Shown piece by piece: positions 11,490 through 22,314 of a stretch of 64,000 nt of DNA. The translations under genes were made by a program, and so were the position numbers. The notes beneath the pieces are model-generated. The model did not search any database. It saw only the letters and a program-made list of their open reading frames with translations, and was not told the DNA's origin. The stretch is from contig NC_053040.3 of assembly GCF_002575655.3 (NCBI RefSeq), positions 152,273,148 through 152,337,147 of the forward strand. The letters are read 5' to 3'. Source of the DNA: Aegilops tauschii subsp. strangulata. Lineage: Eukaryota; Streptophyta; Magnoliopsida; Poales; Poaceae. How positions within the stretch are numbered: position 1 is the first letter of the stretch; each line of letters starts with the position of its first letter.

Positions 11490-12904
11490 CCCTCACGGCT
11501 TTGAGTTTCAGGGTAGAATCCGACTCCACAAATGGCAAGATAAGACGGGTCTTCGAGGTGCAAAACATACTGGAAGGTTGACTTCCAGTATGTGGAGGAC
11601 AAAGCAGCTGGCAAATTGGTCACCTGGGAGGGCCAGAACATCAACACCAATGGTCACACGATGCTCGTCAGATCTGTGATCACTTCTCAAGCGGTCTACT
11701 CTATCATGCCACTGATTGTCCAGTAGGATCTCTGCACAACCTAAACAAGATCGAGAGGGCCTTCCATTGGTCGGGGTCTAACAAGACAACGGGTGCGCAG
11801 TGCAAAGTTAATTGGGAAGTTGTTTGTCGTCCTACGACATACGGAGGCCTTGGGGGTTCTCAACACTGACAAGTTTGCTCGCACATTACGGCTGAGATGG
11901 CTTTGGTATGAATGGAAGGAGCCAAGCAAACTGTGGGTGGGATTAGGCAATCCATGTACCAAGGAGGACCATGAATTTTTCTATGCCTCCACCATGATAG
12001 TCATGGGCAATGGTGCAAAAACACAGTTTTGGGACTCCCCTTGGCTACTCGGCCGCAAGCCCAAGGATATCACCCATCTCATCTTTGAGGCCTCAAGAAG
12101 GAAAACTTGGAAGGTGCGCGAGGCTCTTAATGGGAACGCTTGGATGCTTCAGATCAACCGGGACACTGTCATCACTGGTAACCATGTTCAAGAATTCTTC
12201 ACCCTTTGGATGATTGTCCTTGATTTCCACCTTGATGAGCTTGCTGAGGATGACGTTGTTTTGAAGCACTCGATGGACAGGGTATACTCAGCGGCCACTT
12301 CTTACAAGGCACAGTTCCTTGGCCCGACTCTATCTCCTATGTACTTCATGGTGTGGAAAGTCCCCCCGAAGCTTAAGTTCTTTCCATGGCTCGCTTTGCA
12401 AGAACGGATTTGGACCGCCGGCCGATTGGAGCATCGTGGTCGGGAAAATTGTGGCCTTTTCCCTCTATGTAAGAGAGAGCAAGAGACGGCCATTCACCAG
12501 TTCGTCAAATGCCGCTTTGCTACATAGCTTTGGAACTGTGCACATGGACACCACGGCTTAGCAGCTTCACGAATCCCTCTTCGAATGGTGGGATAGGAGA
12601 ACCAACATGGCAAACCCCAATAGGAGAGCTATGGCTTCCCTGACCATGCTTGTGACCTGGACAATATGAAATGAGAGGAATGCTAGGGCCTTCCGAAATA
12701 AGAGCACACCGCCACAAATCCTTCTTAAAATTGTAACCGATGAGGCTAAGCTATGGGTTACCGTCAGTGATAAGAAACTAGGGAAAATTTTATTTAGCGG
12801 GTAATTGTCAGGACGTGTTGTGTGAGGTCTTGAAACACTCTTAAACTCTATTCTCCTCATTTAATTGATGTGGCAAATATTTTGCCTCCATTTCAAGAAA
12901 AAAA
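11490..12904 (+). mobile_element. LINE, 5'-truncated 3' part
   Basis: Carries the C-terminal third of a LINE ORF2, a short 3' UTR and an A-rich tail (AAGAAAAAAAG around 12894-12904). 5' truncation is usual for LINEs after incomplete reverse transcription. Its start abuts the TAA target of the neighbouring Harbinger element. No target duplication could be identified. Confidence 0.75.
11545..12793 (+). pseudogene. LINE ORF2, C-terminal part (RT thumb and zinc finger)
   Basis: The translation begins within the region after the RT palm (DFQYVEDKAAGKLVTWEGQN, from about 11580), passes the GGLGVLNTDKFA-like motif around 11850 and continues through a WxS/YS region to the zf-RVT domain (WKVPPKLKFFPWLALQERIW, then CPLC-type cysteines altered to LCKRE) near 12480. 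A frame is open from 11793 to 12527. Before and after it, stops and frameshifts interrupt the relic; for example, stops follow the cysteine region. The endonuclease and RT palm are absent. It is a dead copy of the non-LTR replication protein. Confidence 0.85.
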
Positions 12905-13018
12905 GTGTTCTATTAGATGGCATGTGATGTAACACACGTGACAATGGCATGCTTGATCACATCGACAACAATATACCCCAGCAAGTTCTGATCAACCTCT
13001 TGTAGTGAATAATGCTTA
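12905..13018. other. Short spacer with TTA target at its right end
   Basis: No feature seen except TTA at 13016-13018, which is repeated at 15716-15718 and marks insertion of the Harbinger element between. Confidence 0.6.
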
Positions 13019-13040
13019 GACCATCTCCAATAGATGATGT
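13019..13040. repeat. Left terminal inverted repeat of the ORF1-only Harbinger element
   Basis: Imperfect 22-bp match to the complement of 15694-15715. The shared core ATCTCCAATAGATGATGT is 18 bp long. Confidence 0.85.
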
Positions 13041-13509
13041 AGATGTATAAATAACAACTTTTTACATCTTTGAAGCCAAAAACGTTGCTCCGACAGATGA
13101 TGTAGATGCAAAAGAAATATCACCTACTCCAAATGATGTAAAATACAACACTTGGAGATGCAAATTTGCATCTCCACCTCCCTGGTGATGAAAAATGGCC
13201 AGGCGGCCAGCCACTCACGAACAACCAACCGTCACTACATTTCATTTCCCGACGCCAGCCCGCCCCCTGCGCGCCGCACGTCAGCCGCTACCCGCCCCCA
13301 TAGTCGACTCCGATGACCCCGCCGTCGCCTCCTCCTTTGTCGCTAGTCTGATCCGTCTTGTCACAGCCGCCGCCGCACCCACACCGGCAGTCACCGCCAC
13401 GGGAACAGGGCGCCGCCGGCTGCCAACCTTGCAGTGGAGGCGTGAAGTGGCCGGCGGGGCGCAACCCCGCGACGACTCCATCTTGAGCGGCCAAGAAGAG
13501 AAATGCGGT

Positions 13510-15314
13510 CGTGGCTGCTTCAGCCAATCGATGCCGCCGACGGCTGTGGAAACTCCTCTGGACATGGGCCTCCTCCACCACCACCACAAGCCATGCTGCT
13601 GGCCATGGGGGAAGACTCGGCCACGCCCATGACCAGCGCCTCCAACATGCTCGATGAAATGTCACAATGGTAAAAAAAAGTCTTTTTCTGCTTGTTTGTT
13701 CTTTTCATTTTGGATACGAATAGAATGTGAGATTGCGTGTATGTCCATTTGTAGTCTTGATGATGAAGCATCATGCGCGCGACAAATGTGGCAAATGAAG
13801 ATTATTTCTCAAAAATAGTATGCATCACGAGAATGTGATACACAATTTGATGATGATAGTCTCGACATGGACAACAAGGACTTCATTGCCAAGAGAAGAA
13901 TCACAATTATACTAGCATCGAAGATGTGTTGATTTGCACCGCATGGAAGTGAGTCTCTCAAGATGCATCCGCATGGAGTGACCAAGCCGCGAACACCTAC
14001 TGAGACCGCATCAAGGAATTTTATTGATGAGCGCAAGACTAGCGGACACTATCGATTAAGGACTCTATTCGTCAATGTTGGGGCACCATCAACACAGAAT
14101 GCCAAAAGTGGGCGGGTTGCTTGTCAAATGTTGGTCGCATGAAGTGGTTGCGGTGATAGTGACATGGTAATTGCTTCCTACTTGTGTGTGTTTTCTCTAC
14201 ATTGCACAAGTATGCATATGTTCCCTAAATTGACGATGGCACCTTTGTTGTTTTGTTGTAGAAAATGATTGCCCAGGGATTGTTTCGAGAAATAAACAAC
14301 AAAGGAGAGAAGAGGAGAAGGAAAGGAAAAGCCTTCACTTTCCATCATTGCTACAAAGAGCTTAAGGATGAGGAGAAGTGGAAGACTCAAGAAGTTTATG
14401 ATGTTTCAAAGAAGAAAAATGTAGTTGTTGAGGATGATGATGATGGTTGTGGTGAGGAGAGAAGGAGCCCCACTCCTCACTCGGCGACAAAATCATATAG
14501 GACGGATGGATGTAAAAAGTTAAAGGGTTCGATGGCCGGAGACAATGATCTTAAAGGGTTTGACACCATTGTCATTGTCAGGAAAGAGTATGCTCAGGAA
14601 AAAATGATGTAGTTAAAAGAAACAGAGGAGAGGGAGAAGCCGAGCAGCGAAGGGCGGCGGCCGAGGAGAGAAAGGTTGAACTAGAGGAGAGAAAGGTGGC
14701 AGCCGAAGAGTTCATGTGTCCTCGACCCCAAGCAAAGGCGTATGGCGAGATTTGTCGATGAAATGATTATGAATAAGAAAATTCTCATGAGAAGCATGAT
14801 GGGAGGGGGAATGGGAGGTTGCATGGTGGTGGAATGGTAGGTGCCATGGGTGGAATGGGAGTAGGAATGGGAGGTGTCATGGGTGGAGTGGGATGAGGAA
14901 TGGGAGGTTCCATGGTTGGTGGGATGGGAGGTGCCATGGGTGGTGGAATGGGAGTTGGAATGGGAGGTGCCATGGGCGATGGAGTGGGCGACTACATGAA
15001 CATGATGGGAGGTGCCATGAATGGTGCCCTTGGTGGCAGTATGGGTGGTGCCTTCGGTGGCAACATGGGAGGTGGCTTCGGTGGCAACATGGATGATGTC
15101 TTCGGTGGCATGAGGTGGGTTTAGCGGAAACATGGGTGGCATGGGAGTTGGCTTTGGTGGCAACATGACTGGCATGGGAGGTGGCTTCATTAGCAACATG
15201 AGTGGTATGGGAAGTGGCTTCGGTAGAAACACGAGTGGCATTGAAGGTGCTTCCAGTGGAGGTCGCGACATTGATGATGATGCCAACATCCACAATGTGA
15301 CTAGTGACAACTGA
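13510..15314 (+). pseudogene. Harbinger ORF1 (Myb/SANT-like, NAM-associated), broken
   Basis: DNA-binding accessory protein of PIF/Harbinger elements. An N-terminal segment rich in Met/Gly/Pro (about 13530-13670) ends at a likely splice donor (TGG|GTAAAA, near 13670). Next, around 13908-13985, comes a Myb-like start (NYTSIEDVLICTAWK) followed by KEFYDERKTSG and, in another frame, CWGTINTECQKWAGCLSN, which are the helices of the SANT-like domain. After a probable intron ending near 14262, a frame open at 14265-14609 holds FHHCYKELKDEEKW, a lysine-rich stretch, and IVRKEYAQEKM, then a glutamate/arginine-rich coiled-coil region. The C-terminus is a Met/Gly repeat tract ending at 15314. Several frameshifts and stops make it a pseudogene. 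The exon limits are estimates. Confidence 0.7.
14797..15285 (+). repeat. Imperfect tandem repeat coding for Met-Gly-Gly units
   Basis: Many copies of GGTGGNATGGGAGNTGNNATGGG-like units of 18-30 bp. In frame they give MGGxMGGx strings and, on the other strand, His/Pro-rich open frames that are shadows. The reading frame changes at about 15125, showing that the array has slipped. Confidence 0.8.
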
Positions 15315-15693
15315 GAGTAAAAAAATTGGGTGCTATGTTTGATGTTATATTTATGTGCATTTTAATTTGTTGGACAAGGAATTTTGATCAATATGATGCA
15401 TTTTTGGTAGTAGGATTTTGAATATTGATTGATATGATGCACTTTCGGTTGTATAAATTTGAACATTGCTCTATATGATGATATTGATTTTGAAATGATG
15501 TAGCTGTACAGTGGTTGTACGCTGCCGCGCGACCCGACAATTTTACATCTTCACATATGCATCATCTACTGGAGTAGTAGTTTTACATCACCAAATATAC
15601 ATCATCTATTGGAGTTGGCTCTTTTTTGAATATGTAAAAAACATTTTGTGATGATGTAAATTATACAACACCTATTTTTACATCTTCAAATAG

Positions 15694-15715
15694 ACATCAT
15701 CTATTGGAGATTCCC
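15694..15715. repeat. Right terminal inverted repeat of the ORF1-only Harbinger element
   Basis: Complement of the left end. Further diverged copies of the ACATCATCTA(T/C)TGGAG word at about 15563-15575 and 15599-15615 form a subterminal array. Confidence 0.85.
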
Positions 15716-15718
15716 TTA

Positions 15719-15808
15719 CAGGGTCAAAAGGACTGCACTAGATATGTGCACATGCTTTTTTAAGTGTGGGTGTTTGGGTGGATCCAACTGCCACTGGTAA
15801 TGTTGGAT
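15719..15808. other. Spacer between Harbinger element and LINE tail
   Basis: Nothing recognised. Confidence 0.5.
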
Positions 15809-16258
15809 CATTTTTTTGAAACTTTGGCAACAACGCTACCATATCTATTTGAGAGAAAGAAAAGGTTTGGCCAAGGCCGAGTTACAAATTTGACGAGGAT
15901 GGACTAGCCTCCATCATCCTAAAAACCTTTGGCAAAAGCCAGTTCTCTTATTCTAATCATCTCCTAAATCCTAAAGAAAGTGTCATGAACCCCTAGATAA
16001 GAATTTTCGAAAACTCTTTCGTTCTTGTCTTTCTAGATTTGCCATAGAGTCTAAGCAACCGTGCCATCAAACTTTCTCCGGTTCTCCTTGGGAATTCTGC
16101 AGCCTTGATGGAGCCACCAAGAGTAAACTGTACCCTCAACCAGATTATCTCTAGGCACTAAGCACTCAAAACCAGCCTAGGAAGCAACCTTCCTCAAAAC
16201 CTGTCTAGCAAAACTATAGTTTATGAGTAAATGCTCAGCCAACTCCTCATGGGGACCG
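15809..16258 (-). pseudogene. LINE ORF2 C-terminus and 3' end, left part of a split LINE
   Basis: On the minus strand this reads CGPHEELAEHLLINYSFARQ near 16250, the second half of the RT zinc-finger domain. It continues through a WWLHQGCRIPKENRRKFDGT region and the 3' UTR to a poly(A) (T run at 15811-15817 on the plus strand). Several stops are present. The other part of the same LINE resumes at 38005: Gypsy A and its CACAT target copies separate the two parts at the zinc finger. Confidence 0.85.
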
Positions 16259-16263
16259 CACAT

Positions 16264-17760
16264 TGATGTCTACTACACAACTTTATTCTAGTAGACTCGT
16301 GTTGGGCCTCGAAGTGTAGAGTTTTGTAGGACAGTAACAAATTTCCCTCAAGTGGATGACCTAAGGTTTATCAATCCCTGGGAGGCGTAGGATGAAGATG
16401 GTCTCTCTCAAACAACCCTGCAACCAAATACAAGAAATTTCTTGTGTCCCCAACACACCCAATACAAGGGCAAATTGTATAGGTGCAATAGTTCGGCGAA
16501 GATATGGTGATAAAAGTGTAATATTGATGGTAGAAATATATTTTTATAATCTGAATAAATAAAAATAGCAAGGTAGCAAATAGTAAACGGGCACAAAAAC
16601 GATATTGCAATGCTTAAAAATGAGGCCTAGGGTCCGTACTTTCACTAGTGTAATCTCTCAACAGTGCTAATATAATTGGATCATATAACCACCCCTCAAA
16701 GTGCGATGAAGAATCACTCCAAAGTTCCTATCTACAGAGAACATAAGAAGAAATCGTTTGTAGGGTACGAAACCACCTCGAAGCTATTCTTTCCGATCGA
16801 TCTATCCAAGAGTTCATACTAAAATAACAGCAAATAATTTCAGATTCATAATACTCAATCCAACACAAAGAACTTCAAAGAGTGCCCCAAGATTTTTACC
16901 GGAGAAACAAAGACAAGAACGTGCATCAACCCCTATGCGTAGATTACCCCAATGTAACCTCGGGAATCCGCGAGTTGAGTGCCAAAACATATATCAAGTG
17001 AATCAATATGGTACCCCATTGTCACCACAAGTATTCATATGCAAGACATATATCAAGTGCTCTCAAATCCATAAAAGTATTCAATCCGATAAAACGAAAT
17101 CTCAAAGGGGAAACTCAATTCATCACAACAAGATAGAGAGGGAAAAATACCATATGATCCGACTATATTAACAAATCCCGCGATACATCAAGATCGTGAC
17201 ATCTCAAGAACACGAGAGAGAGAGAGAGAGAGATTAAACACATAGCTACTGGTACAAACCCTCAACTCCGAGGGTGGACTACTCCCTCCTCATCATGGTG
17301 GCCGCTGGGATGATGAAGATGGCCACCGGAGATGATTCCCCCCTCCGGTAGGGTGCCGGAACAGGGTCTAGATTGGTTTTCGGTGGCTATAGAGCCTTGC
17401 GTCAGCGGAACATCTAATCTAGGTTAACCCCGAGGGTTTTGGGAATATTTGAGAATTTATAGGGTGAAGAGGGGGTGCGGGAGGCCACCGAGGTGGGCAC
17501 AACCCACCTGGGCGCGCCTGGGCCCCCAGGCGCGCCCTGGTGGGTGTGCCCCCCTCGGGGCACCCCCAGGTGCTGCTCTGGCCCATTGGTGGTCTTCTGG
17601 TCCATAAAAAATCCACAAAAAGTTTCGCGGTGTTTGGACTCCGTTTGATATTGATTTCCTGCGATGTAAAAACAAAAAGCAAAAAACAGCAACTGGCACT
17701 GGGCACTGGGTCAATAGGTTAGTCACAAAAAATTATATAAAGTTGCTAAAAAATGATTGT
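16264..17760 (-). repeat. Gypsy A 3' LTR (left copy), lacking its first ~69 bp
   Basis: Aligns with 23998-25326 and then 37736-37930 of the right LTR. It stops matching after AAAATGATTGT at 17760, whereas the right copy continues for another 69 bp to the LTR end at 37999. The missing piece is the U3 start plus probably the polypurine tract. A (GA)n microsatellite at 17214-17232 is longer than in the right copy. TATAAATT (minus strand, about 17457) is a candidate TATA box. Confidence 0.9.
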
Positions 17761-18427
17761 CTTCACATACTCAACCATCATATAGTCTTCTATGATTGCT
17801 AACACTCACCGCATACACATGAGCAAAACGTTTCAACCAGACACATAGAAAGGTAGGGGCTTATTGTTTTGCCTCCCAATGTATTCACCTGAAGGGTGAT
17901 GTCAACAATAATAACTCATGCTACCATATCCAACTGGATATATGTGCCTAGATCTTTCCTCACCACATGATGCTTGCCAAAAGAGAAAAATAAAAAGGAA
18001 CAGAGATAAACCTTTGACTCTTTGCATAAAAGTAAATACTAAAAAGTAAAAGATAGGCCCTTCGCAGAGGGAAGCAGAGGTTGCCATGTGCTTATTTATT
18101 TGTATGCTTAACCCCTTAGTGCAAAAGAACGTCACGTTATATTGCCCCTTATGATAGCAACCTTTATTATGTAGACTGTCACTTTTATTCTTTGCCATCA
18201 CAAGTTCTTACAACGCTCAATTTTCTCTTACACTAAATGATCTAACACTTTCAGAAGAAATTTTTATTGTCTTATTGCACCGATGACAACTTACTTGAAG
18301 GATCTTATTCAATCCCTAGGTAGGTATGGTGGACTCTTGAAAATCAGACTTGGGTTTAAGGGTTTTTGGATGCACAAGTAGTATCTCTACTTGCTGCGGA
18401 ATTTTTGGCTAGCAAAGATGGGGGGCG
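17761..18427 (-). other. Gypsy A internal DNA, 3' non-coding part
   Basis: No coding region. It continues at 20152 after removal of the solo LTR. It resembles the long 3' untranslated segment of this element class by its recurrent words, but I can assign no function. Confidence 0.6.
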
Positions 18428-20151
18428 TGTTGGGGAACGTAGTAATTTCAAAAAAATTCCTACGCACACACATGATCATGGTGATGCATAGCAACGAGAG
18501 GGGAGAGTGTGTCCACGTACCCTCGTAGACCGAAAGCGGAAGCGTTAGCACAACGCAGTTGATATAGTCGTACGTCTTCACGATCCGACCGATCCAAGTA
18601 CCGAACGTACGGCACCTCCGAGTTCAGCACACGTCAGCTCGATGACGTCCCGCGAACTCCGATCCACCAGAGCTTCACGGGAGAGTTCCGTCAGCACGAC
18701 GGCGTGATGACGGTGATGATGCTGCTACCGACGCAGGGCTTTGCCTAAGCACCGCTACGATATGACCGAGGTGGAATTTGGTGGAGGGGGGCACCGCACA
18801 CGGCTGGGAGAGATAAACAGATCAACTTGTGTGTCTAGAGGTGCCCCCTGCCCCCGTATATAAAGTATGGAAGAGGGGAGGCCGGCCAACCCCTAGGGCG
18901 CGCCAAAAGTGTGGAGTCCTACTAGGACTCCCTAGTCCTAGTAGGATTCCTTCTCCCACATGGAATATGAAAAAGGGAAGGAAAAAGGAGAAGGAAGGAA
19001 GGGGGCGCCCCCCCCTAGTCCAATTCGGACCAGACCATGGGGAGGGGTGCGGCCACCTTTTGAGGCCTTTCTCTCCTTTCCCGTATGGCCCATTAAGGCC
19101 CAATACGAATTCCCGTAGCTCTCCGGTACTCCGAAAAATACCCGAATCACTCGGAACCTTTCCGATGTCCGAATATAGTCGTCCAATATACCGATCTTTA
19201 CATCTCGACCATTTCGAGACTCCTCGTCATGTCCCCGATCTCATCCGGGACTCAGAACTACCTTCGGTACATCAAATCACATAACTCATAATGTAAATCG
19301 TCACCGAACGTTAAGCGTGCGGACCCTACGGGTTCGAGAACTATGTAGACATGACCGAGACACATCTCCGGTCCATAACCAATAGCGGAACCTGGATGCT
19401 CATATTGGCTCCTACATATTCTACGAAGATCTTTATCGGTCAAACCGCATAACAACATATGTTGTTCCCTTTGTCATCGATATGCTACTTTGCCCGAGAT
19501 TCGATCGTCGGTATCTCAATACCTAGTTCAATCTCGTTATCGGCAAGTCTCTTTACTCGTTCCGTAATACATCATCCCGCAACTAACTCATTAGTTACAA
19601 TGCTTGCAAGGCTTATAGTGATGTGCATTACCGAGTGGGCCCAGAGATACCTCTCCGACAATCGGAGTGACAAATCCTAATCTCGAAATACGCCAACTCA
19701 ACAAGTACCTTCGGAGACACCTATAGAGCACCTTTATAATCACCCAGTTATGTTGTGACGTTTGGTAGCACAGAAAGTGTTCCTCCGGTAAACGGGAGTT
19801 GCATAATCTCATAGTCATAGGAACATGTATAAGTCATGAAGAAAGCAATAGCAACATACTAAACGATCAAGTGCTAAGCTAACGGAATGGGTCAAGTCAA
19901 TCACATCATTCTCCTAATGATGTGATCCCGTTAATCAAATGAAAACTCGTGTCCATGGCTAGGAAACTCAACCATCTTCGATTAACGAGCTAGTCAAGTA
20001 GAGGCATACTAGTGACACTATGTTTGTCTATGTATTCACACATGTATTATTTTTTTGGTTAATACAATTCTAGCATGAATAAAAAACATTTATCATGATA
20101 TAAGGAAATAAATAATAACTTTATTATTGCCTCTAGGGCATATTTCCTTCA
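18428..20151 (-). mobile_element. Solo LTR of the Angela/WIS/BARE copia type
   Basis: 1724 bp from TGTTGGGGAACG to TTTCCTTCA. Read on the minus strand it starts TGAAGGAAATATGCCCTAGA, the highly conserved start of Angela-class LTRs, and the length fits (about 1.7 kb). Flanks GGGCG (18423-18427) and GGGCA (20152-20156) form a 5-bp target duplication with one mismatch. No internal domain is present, so it is the product of LTR-LTR recombination. Confidence 0.93.
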
Positions 20152-22314
20152 GGGCAAGCACCACATGTTGAAGGATCTATGACAATATAACTTCTATGTG
20201 AATATGAACAAACATAAACCATTAAGTTATCTTCCTTGTCCAACGTAAAAAAATTTGGCATATAATATTTTGATGGGGGCTCACAGTCACAAAATATTTC
20301 CAAGATAGTGTATTTGCATGTGAAAGTTCTCTTCCTTATACTAATTATTCGTGAATTGCTTGTATGACCAATATTGTGATTGTCAAGCCTCAAAAGATTT
20401 CACTTTATAAACCCAATGTGAAGCTACCACTAGGCATGATATGATTTCAACTTCATGAAATTCAATTTATTCAACAATTTACTCATAGGATATAAGTGAA
20501 GCACAAGAGTAAATGACAAGCTACTCCAAAAAGATATAAGTGAAGATCAAGCGAGTAGTTAAGTAAATGGGTAGCTAATTGAGGACTCTCTCTTATTTAA
20601 AAACTTTCAGATCTAAAATTTTTATTAAAACAACAAGCAAAACAAAGTAAAATGACATTCCAAGAATAGCTCAAATCATGTGAAGAAGCAAAAACTTAGG
20701 CTCAACCGATATTAACCGATAATTGTTGGTGAAGAAAGGTGGGATGCCTACCGGGGCATCCCCAAGCTTAGATGCTTGAGACTTCTTGAAATATTATCTT
20801 GGGATGCCTTGGGCAGCCCCAAGCTTGAGCTTTTGTGTCTCCTTAATTCCTTTTATATCACGGTTTCCCTAAATCCTAAAAACTTCATCCACACAAAACT
20901 CAACAAGAACTCGTGAGATAAGTTAGTATAAACCAACGCAAAAAACCTTATCATTATCTACTGTAGCAAATCACTAAAATTAATATTCAACATTGCATAC
21001 TAAATGCCTCTGCATATTTAATACTCCTATCCTCAAATAGGATCATTAAACAAGCAAACATATGCAAACAATGCAAACATAACAGCAATCTTCCAAAACA
21101 GTACAGTCTGTAAAGAATGCAAGAGTATCAATACTTCCCTAACTCCAAAAGTTATGAAAATTTCCCACACTGTAGAAAATTTATCAGAGCTTATTTTGCA
21201 AAAAGTTTCAACATTTTATCACATTCTGACTTTTCTAGGGAATTTTTGCAACATCGATAAACTTTCTGTTTTGAAACAGCAACATGTATACTTGCAAAAT
21301 AAGCATGGCAAAGGCTATCATTGCCACTTTTATTGAAATAAAAGATGCAAAACATTATTCTGAATAACAGCAAGCAAATCCAAACAAAAGAAAACGACAC
21401 TCCAAGCAAAACACATAACGTGTGACGAATAAAAATGTAGCTCCAAGTGAGGTTACCGATATTGTTGGAGACGAAAGAGGGGATGCCTTCCGGGGCATCC
21501 CCAAGCTTAGTTGCTTGGATCTTCCTTGAATATTACCTTGGGGTGCCTTGGGTATCCCCAAGCTTAGGGTCTTGCACTCCTTATTCTCCTCATATCGACA
21601 TCTCACCCAAAACTTGAAAACTTCAATCACACAAAACTTAACGGAACTTCGTGAGATAGGTTATTATGATAAAGAGCAAACCATTTCACTTTTTATACTG
21701 TCAAAGACAAGATTCATAATTTTTCTCGCACAATGCATACTGTATCATATCATTTCCATAGTTTATATTGAGCAATATATGCCATGGAAACTAGAAAACA
21801 AACAAACTATGCATTGAAAACAGAATCTGTCAAAAACCGAACAGTCTGTAGTAATATGTACTCGAACCATACTTATGCTACTTTTAAAATCCTGAAAAAA
21901 TCGGAAAACCTAGGAAATCTGTCTATTAATCTTCTGCAAAAAGAATCAGCATTTTATCATGCAAAATGAGAATTGTTTTCCTAAGCGCAAAAGTTTCTGT
22001 TTTTCAGCAAGATCAAACCAACTATCACCGTAAGCCATCCCAAAGGTCTTACTTGGCACTTTATTGAAACGAAAGCAATAAAACATGATTACTACAGTAG
22101 CCTAATCATGTGAACACACAAAAACAGTAGGTAAAAGTGTTCGGTTGTCTCCCAACAAGCGCTTTTCTTTAATGCCTTTTAGCTAGGCATGATGATTTCA
22201 ATGATGCTGGCATAAAAGATAAGAATTGAAACATAAAGAGAGCATCATGAATCATAAGTTCCTCTCTCATAATAATTTTTAGTAGCATCATGAATAGATT
22301 CATCAACATAACCA
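20152..22314 (-). other. Gypsy A internal non-coding DNA with a duplicated segment
   Basis: No coding region. It contains two diverged direct copies of a segment of about 735 bp (see the repeat feature). A third partial start near 22068 shares the GTGAACACACAAAAAC-like word. Confidence 0.6.
20628..22085. repeat. Tandem duplication of a ~735-bp internal segment of Gypsy A
   Basis: Landmarks repeat at a spacing of about 738 bp: GGGGCATCCCCAAGCTTAG at about 20754 and 21493, CCAAGCTT at about 20819 and 21556, and TCGTGAGATA at about 20911 and 21649. Both copies are clearly diverged, so the duplication is old and probably a family trait. Confidence 0.75.

Larger units (their letters stand above)
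13019..15715 (+). mobile_element. PIF/Harbinger element carrying only ORF1
   Basis: Terminal inverted repeats (left GACCATCTCCAATAGATGATGT, right the complement of GGGAATCTCCAATAGATGATGT) flank 2697 bp, with identical TTA target copies at 13016-13018 and 15716-15718. Subterminal copies of the ATGATGTAAA/TTTACATC words occur at both ends. The only coding relic is a Myb/SANT-like ORF1. No transposase is present, so the element must have moved with an enzyme supplied in trans, or lost that gene by deletion. Confidence 0.85.

Noticed and set aside
11567..11591. Perfect 10-bp inverted repeat ATACTGGAAG/CTTCCAGTAT with a 5-base loop, as a terminator or regulatory hairpin
   Set aside because: It lies within LINE RT coding sequence and is best explained by chance.
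14681..15310. 209-codon His/Ser/Thr-rich open frame on the minus strand
   Set aside because: Antisense of the Met-Gly repeat tract of the Harbinger ORF1; no independent support.
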